A DNA stretch of 34,050 nt, taken from positions 1-34,050 of the forward strand of contig JAIEQO010000736.1 of NCBI GenBank assembly GCA_019747655.1. The letters run 5' to 3'. Made by a program: the position numbers and the translations under genes. The notes beneath the pieces were generated by a model, which saw only the letters and a program-made list of their open reading frames with translations, was not told where the DNA came from and searched no databases. Position 1 is the first letter of the stretch. The number at the start of each line of letters is the position of its first letter. The DNA comes from Gemmataceae bacterium (lineage in GTDB: Bacteria > Planctomycetota > Planctomycetia > Gemmatales > Gemmataceae). Positions 32,113-34,050 of the stretch are shown here, piece after piece.

Positions 32113-33531
32113 TCAGGAACTCGTGCGGTCCAGGTGCCACCCGAAGAGGCGTCCGGTCTTGATCGTCGCCGCGACGGCGGACGGCACCATCTCCTCCCAG
32201 GAGGGATCCCCCCGCTGGAGCCGGGCAAGGACGTCCTGCGTCCTGATCGACAGGAGGGACTCGTCGTAGTCGCGGATCGGGACGACGCGGCGGAGGTCGA
32301 GCAGCAACTCGCGGAGGTGGTGCCAAGGGGGCGTCACCGGGCTGTCTCCCGCCGTCCGAATCCCGCCGGTGGCCGGGTCCCGCGTGGGGTACGCGTACAC
32401 CGTCACGGACCGCTTGAACAGCCGACCGACCGCCTCGAGCGTGCCGCCAGGCAGGGCGGGATGGGATGCCTCGTCCAGGAATTGTTGGAGCGCGGGCAGT
32501 TCGACCGCGATCCCGACCGGCGCGTCGGTGGAGCGGGCCAGATACTCGGCCAGTTCGTGGAACGGCTCGAACCGCGAGATCAGCACGTCGAACCCGAGCG
32601 CCCCCAGGATATCCGCCCGCGCGAGAAAGTCCTCGTGACCGACGTCGGGTTGCGAATCGAGGCTGCGCAACGTCATCTCCGCGAGCACGACGGGCCGCCC
32701 GCCGCGGACGCCTGGTACGTCGAGGAACTGCTCCAGCGCCCGGTCGAGCAGGTCGGCGGTGAGCTTCGTGAACGGCCGGAAGGTGCACCGCTTGACCAGG
32801 GCTGGCCTCTTGTAGAGCACCTCCGACGCCTGCACGACCTCGCCGCCGGCCGTGAACATGGCCGCGTCGGTCAGACCTTTTTCCACCAGTTGCAGGCTCA
32901 ATATCCGGTTGTCGATCCCTATCAACGCCGGACCCGACACCTTGATCATGTCGACCTCGGTACGCGTCCTGGGCAGGTCGTCCGTGAGGGCGGCGAGCAG
33001 GTCCGCGGAGTTTTCCCGCCGAAAGAACGCGGCGTGGATCAGGTTGACGCCGAGCACGCCGAGCGCCTCTTGCTGCCCGGCAGGGGTGGGGCCTATCAGG
33101 TGGGCGTGGATGATGATCTCGGAGGGCTCTTCGTGTGGATGGGCCTGGAACCGAACGCCTATCCAGCCGTGGCCGGGCCCCGGGTTCTTGTGGCCGCCGG
33201 TCGCCACGGTGTCGGCGAAGGCGAAGAACCGCTTGGCGTCACCGCGCCCAGGTGCCAGCAGCTCGCGCACCTGGGCGAACTCGTGGGCGAGCATCGCCTC
33301 CAGTCGCTGCCGGCTGACGTACCGTTTGGTGGGTCCGTAGTGCGCGTCGCTGACTGCCATGTCGTAGGCCGAGACCGTCTTTGCCACTGTTCCGGCCGCG
33401 CCACCGGCCGCGAAGAACCACCGGGCCACCTCCTGGCCGCCGCCGATCTCGGCGAGCGTGCCGTAAGTCGAACCGTCGAGGTTGAGCGCCAGGGCCTTCT
33501 GTCGCGTACCAAGGGCACCGTTCGCGTTCAT
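32113..33531 (-). CDS. conserved 472-aa protein of unknown function
   Basis: A soluble-looking protein without signal peptide or membrane helix. Strong conserved blocks include RQKALALNLDGSTYGTLAEIG, GQEVARWFFAAGGAAGTVAKT, SAYDMAVSDAHYGPTKRYVS, FFAFADTVA, GHGWIGVRFQ and QQEALGVLGVNLIHAAF. The middle has EVDMIKVSGPALIGIDNRILSLQLV and the end SLLSIRTQDVLARLQRGDP. I recognise this as a widespread bacterial family carried in databases under inconsistent and doubtful names (for example TonB-receptor or nucleotide adenylyltransferase labels), which the sequence does not support. Length and ends look complete. The start ATG 33531 has AGGAGG 6 nt upstream. It appears to be a single-gene transcript between the replicon and the zinc-finger gene. 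Confidence 0.8.
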   Translation of the reverse strand: MNANGALGTRQKALALNLDGSTYGTLAEIGGGQEVARWFFAAGGAAGTVAKTVSAYDMAVSDAHYGPTKRYVSRQRLEAMLAHEFAQVRELLAPGRGDAKRFFAFADTVATGGHKNPGPGHGWIGVRFQAHPHEEPSEIIIHAHLIGPTPAGQQEALGVLGVNLIHAAFFRRENSADLLAALTDDLPRTRTEVDMIKVSGPALIGIDNRILSLQLVEKGLTDAAMFTAGGEVVQASEVLYKRPALVKRCTFRPFTKLTADLLDRALEQFLDVPGVRGGRPVVLAEMTLRSLDSQPDVGHEDFLARADILGALGFDVLISRFEPFHELAEYLARSTDAPVGIAVELPALQQFLDEASHPALPGGTLEAVGRLFKRSVTVYAYPTRDPATGGIRTAGDSPVTPPWHHLRELLLDLRRVVPIRDYDESLLSIRTQDVLARLQRGDPSWEEMVPSAVAATIKTGRLFGWHLDRTSS

Positions 33532-33627
33532 GACAGCCTCCTGTTCAAATGCCGGGGTCCGACGTCGCCGGGCAACGACCTTCGTCGCCCCGCTTCGTCA
33601 CGTCAGACGACTCCGCCTACGCGGTTC

Positions 33628-33654
33628 TTACCCCCGTCGCTGTTTTTGGGGTAA
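33628..33654. promoter_or_regulatory. inverted repeat upstream of the 472-aa gene
   Basis: TTACCCC and GGGGTAA are separated by 13 nt, about 100 bp before the ATG at 33531. A candidate operator or leader stem; no protein can be assigned. Confidence 0.35.
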
Positions 33655-33734
33655 AGATCTGCCGATTGGTGGCGACCTGAAGAACTTGGAACTGAGCGTC
33701 GAGTGGTGGACGGGCTAGAAATGCAGGGCGACCG

Positions 33735-33759
33735 AAAAAATCGGGCAGACGCGCCCGAT
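33735..33759 (-). terminator. intrinsic terminator of the zinc-finger gene
   Basis: Read on the minus strand, ATCGGGC-GCGTCT-GCCCGAT forms a perfect 7-bp stem with a 6-nt loop followed directly by a T-run. It overlaps the stop codon of the zinc-finger gene. This is the clearest Rho-independent terminator in the window. Confidence 0.9.
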
Positions 33760-34050
33760 CAACGGGAGGAGTCTTCCTTGAGGGCCGTGAGCAGCGCCCG
33801 GAACTCCTCCGCACACTCCGGGCACAGGGCGAGGTGCCCGGCGGCCTTCTGAAGCGGCTCCGGTATCGGCTGAAGCGCGGCAACGAGTTCGGCGTAGCTC
33901 GGCGCGTACCCGAGCCAGTCGTCGCAGCCGATCTCGTCTGGCCGGGTCAGCAGTACGTACCGGGCCAGTTCTTTTAGGTTCTGTCTGCTGAAACCGGTTG
34001 GCTGCGGAGCAGCCGGAGGTAGCGGCGAATCATGGCGAGTTGCACGGTGG
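33759..34050 (-). CDS. zinc-finger (anti-sigma-like) protein, C-terminal part
   Basis: The open frame enters from the right edge and gives about 97 residues, so the start is not certain to be in view. It reads FSRQNLKELARYVLLTRPDEIGCDDWLGYAPSYAELVAA, then GHLALCPECAEEFRALL and a short acidic end. The H-x3-C-x2-C cluster is the zinc-binding motif of anti-sigma-factor-type zf-HC2 proteins. 'TRPDEIGCD.WL' is a segment I associate with planctomycete proteins encoded next to ECF sigma factors. No sigma factor is in the window, but one may lie just to the right. The gene ends in a perfect intrinsic terminator. It is absent from the ORF track because no start codon is visible. Confidence 0.75.
   Translation of the reverse strand, partial: HRATRHDSPLPPAAPQPTGFSRQNLKELARYVLLTRPDEIGCDDWLGYAPSYAELVAALQPIPEPLQKAAGHLALCPECAEEFRALLTALKEDSSR

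Noticed and set aside
31595-32228. Small ORFs 31595-31870 (+) and 31764-32228 (-)
   Set aside because: No motif, no Shine-Dalgarno and atypical composition; an unlisted frame at 31923 (MHPNPTQAGK...) is equally unconvincing.

Overview
This is a GC-rich window (about two thirds G+C by eye). Gene content and style suggest a planctomycete of the Gemmataceae type: Sec-exported VWA and DUF4139 proteins, many GTG starts, and a C-terminal HxxxCxxC zinc-finger protein at the right edge. This taxon is an inference from style; no database was searched.

Layout. (1) 1-2347, minus strand: the N-terminal part of a DUF4139/MuiA-like protein and a secreted VWA-domain protein, separated by a spacer with a perfect 18-bp-stem hairpin. 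(2) 2348-6836: a mobile, decaying segment. A complete tyrosine recombinase is followed by a DUF1016 gene cut off before its nuclease domain, the C-terminal half of an IS4-type transposase, an alpha/beta-hydrolase that has lost its nucleophile region, and a short TetR regulator. (3) 7211-22938: an efflux and envelope island. A NodT-type outer-membrane lipoprotein (minus strand, visibly lower GC) lies divergent from a plus-strand series: TetR, membrane-fusion protein, RND pump, patatin-like lipoprotein, an HPr-fold protein without the phosphorylatable His, an alpha/beta hydrolase, and a yhiI-rbbA-yhhJ-type ABC exporter operon. Both TetR genes are preceded by copies of the same 26-bp operator-like block. 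(4) 23449-31541: a plasmid-type backbone. It holds a giant N12-class methylase-helicase, a 105-aa partner, a 175-aa accessory protein, and a complete theta-type origin (DnaA boxes, AT-rich GTGTTA repeats, seven iterons) in front of a RepA/RPA-family initiator. (5) 31542-34050: a conserved 472-aa protein of unknown function and the end of a zinc-finger protein with a textbook terminator.

How it fits together. The replicon block means the window is either part of a plasmid or a plasmid-derived element in a chromosome; the integrase and broken genes on the left show repeated insertion and deletion. The cargo is mainly export: a regulated tripartite RND system (OMF + MFP + RND) and a second exporter of the RbbA type, with lipid-active or hydrolytic enzymes between them. 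The most unusual points are the two-period iteron array, the absent conventional start for the methylase-helicase just after an A6 run and a stop codon (possible -1 frameshift), a short motif shared between the helicase tail and the 175-aa protein, and the His-less HPr-like protein.
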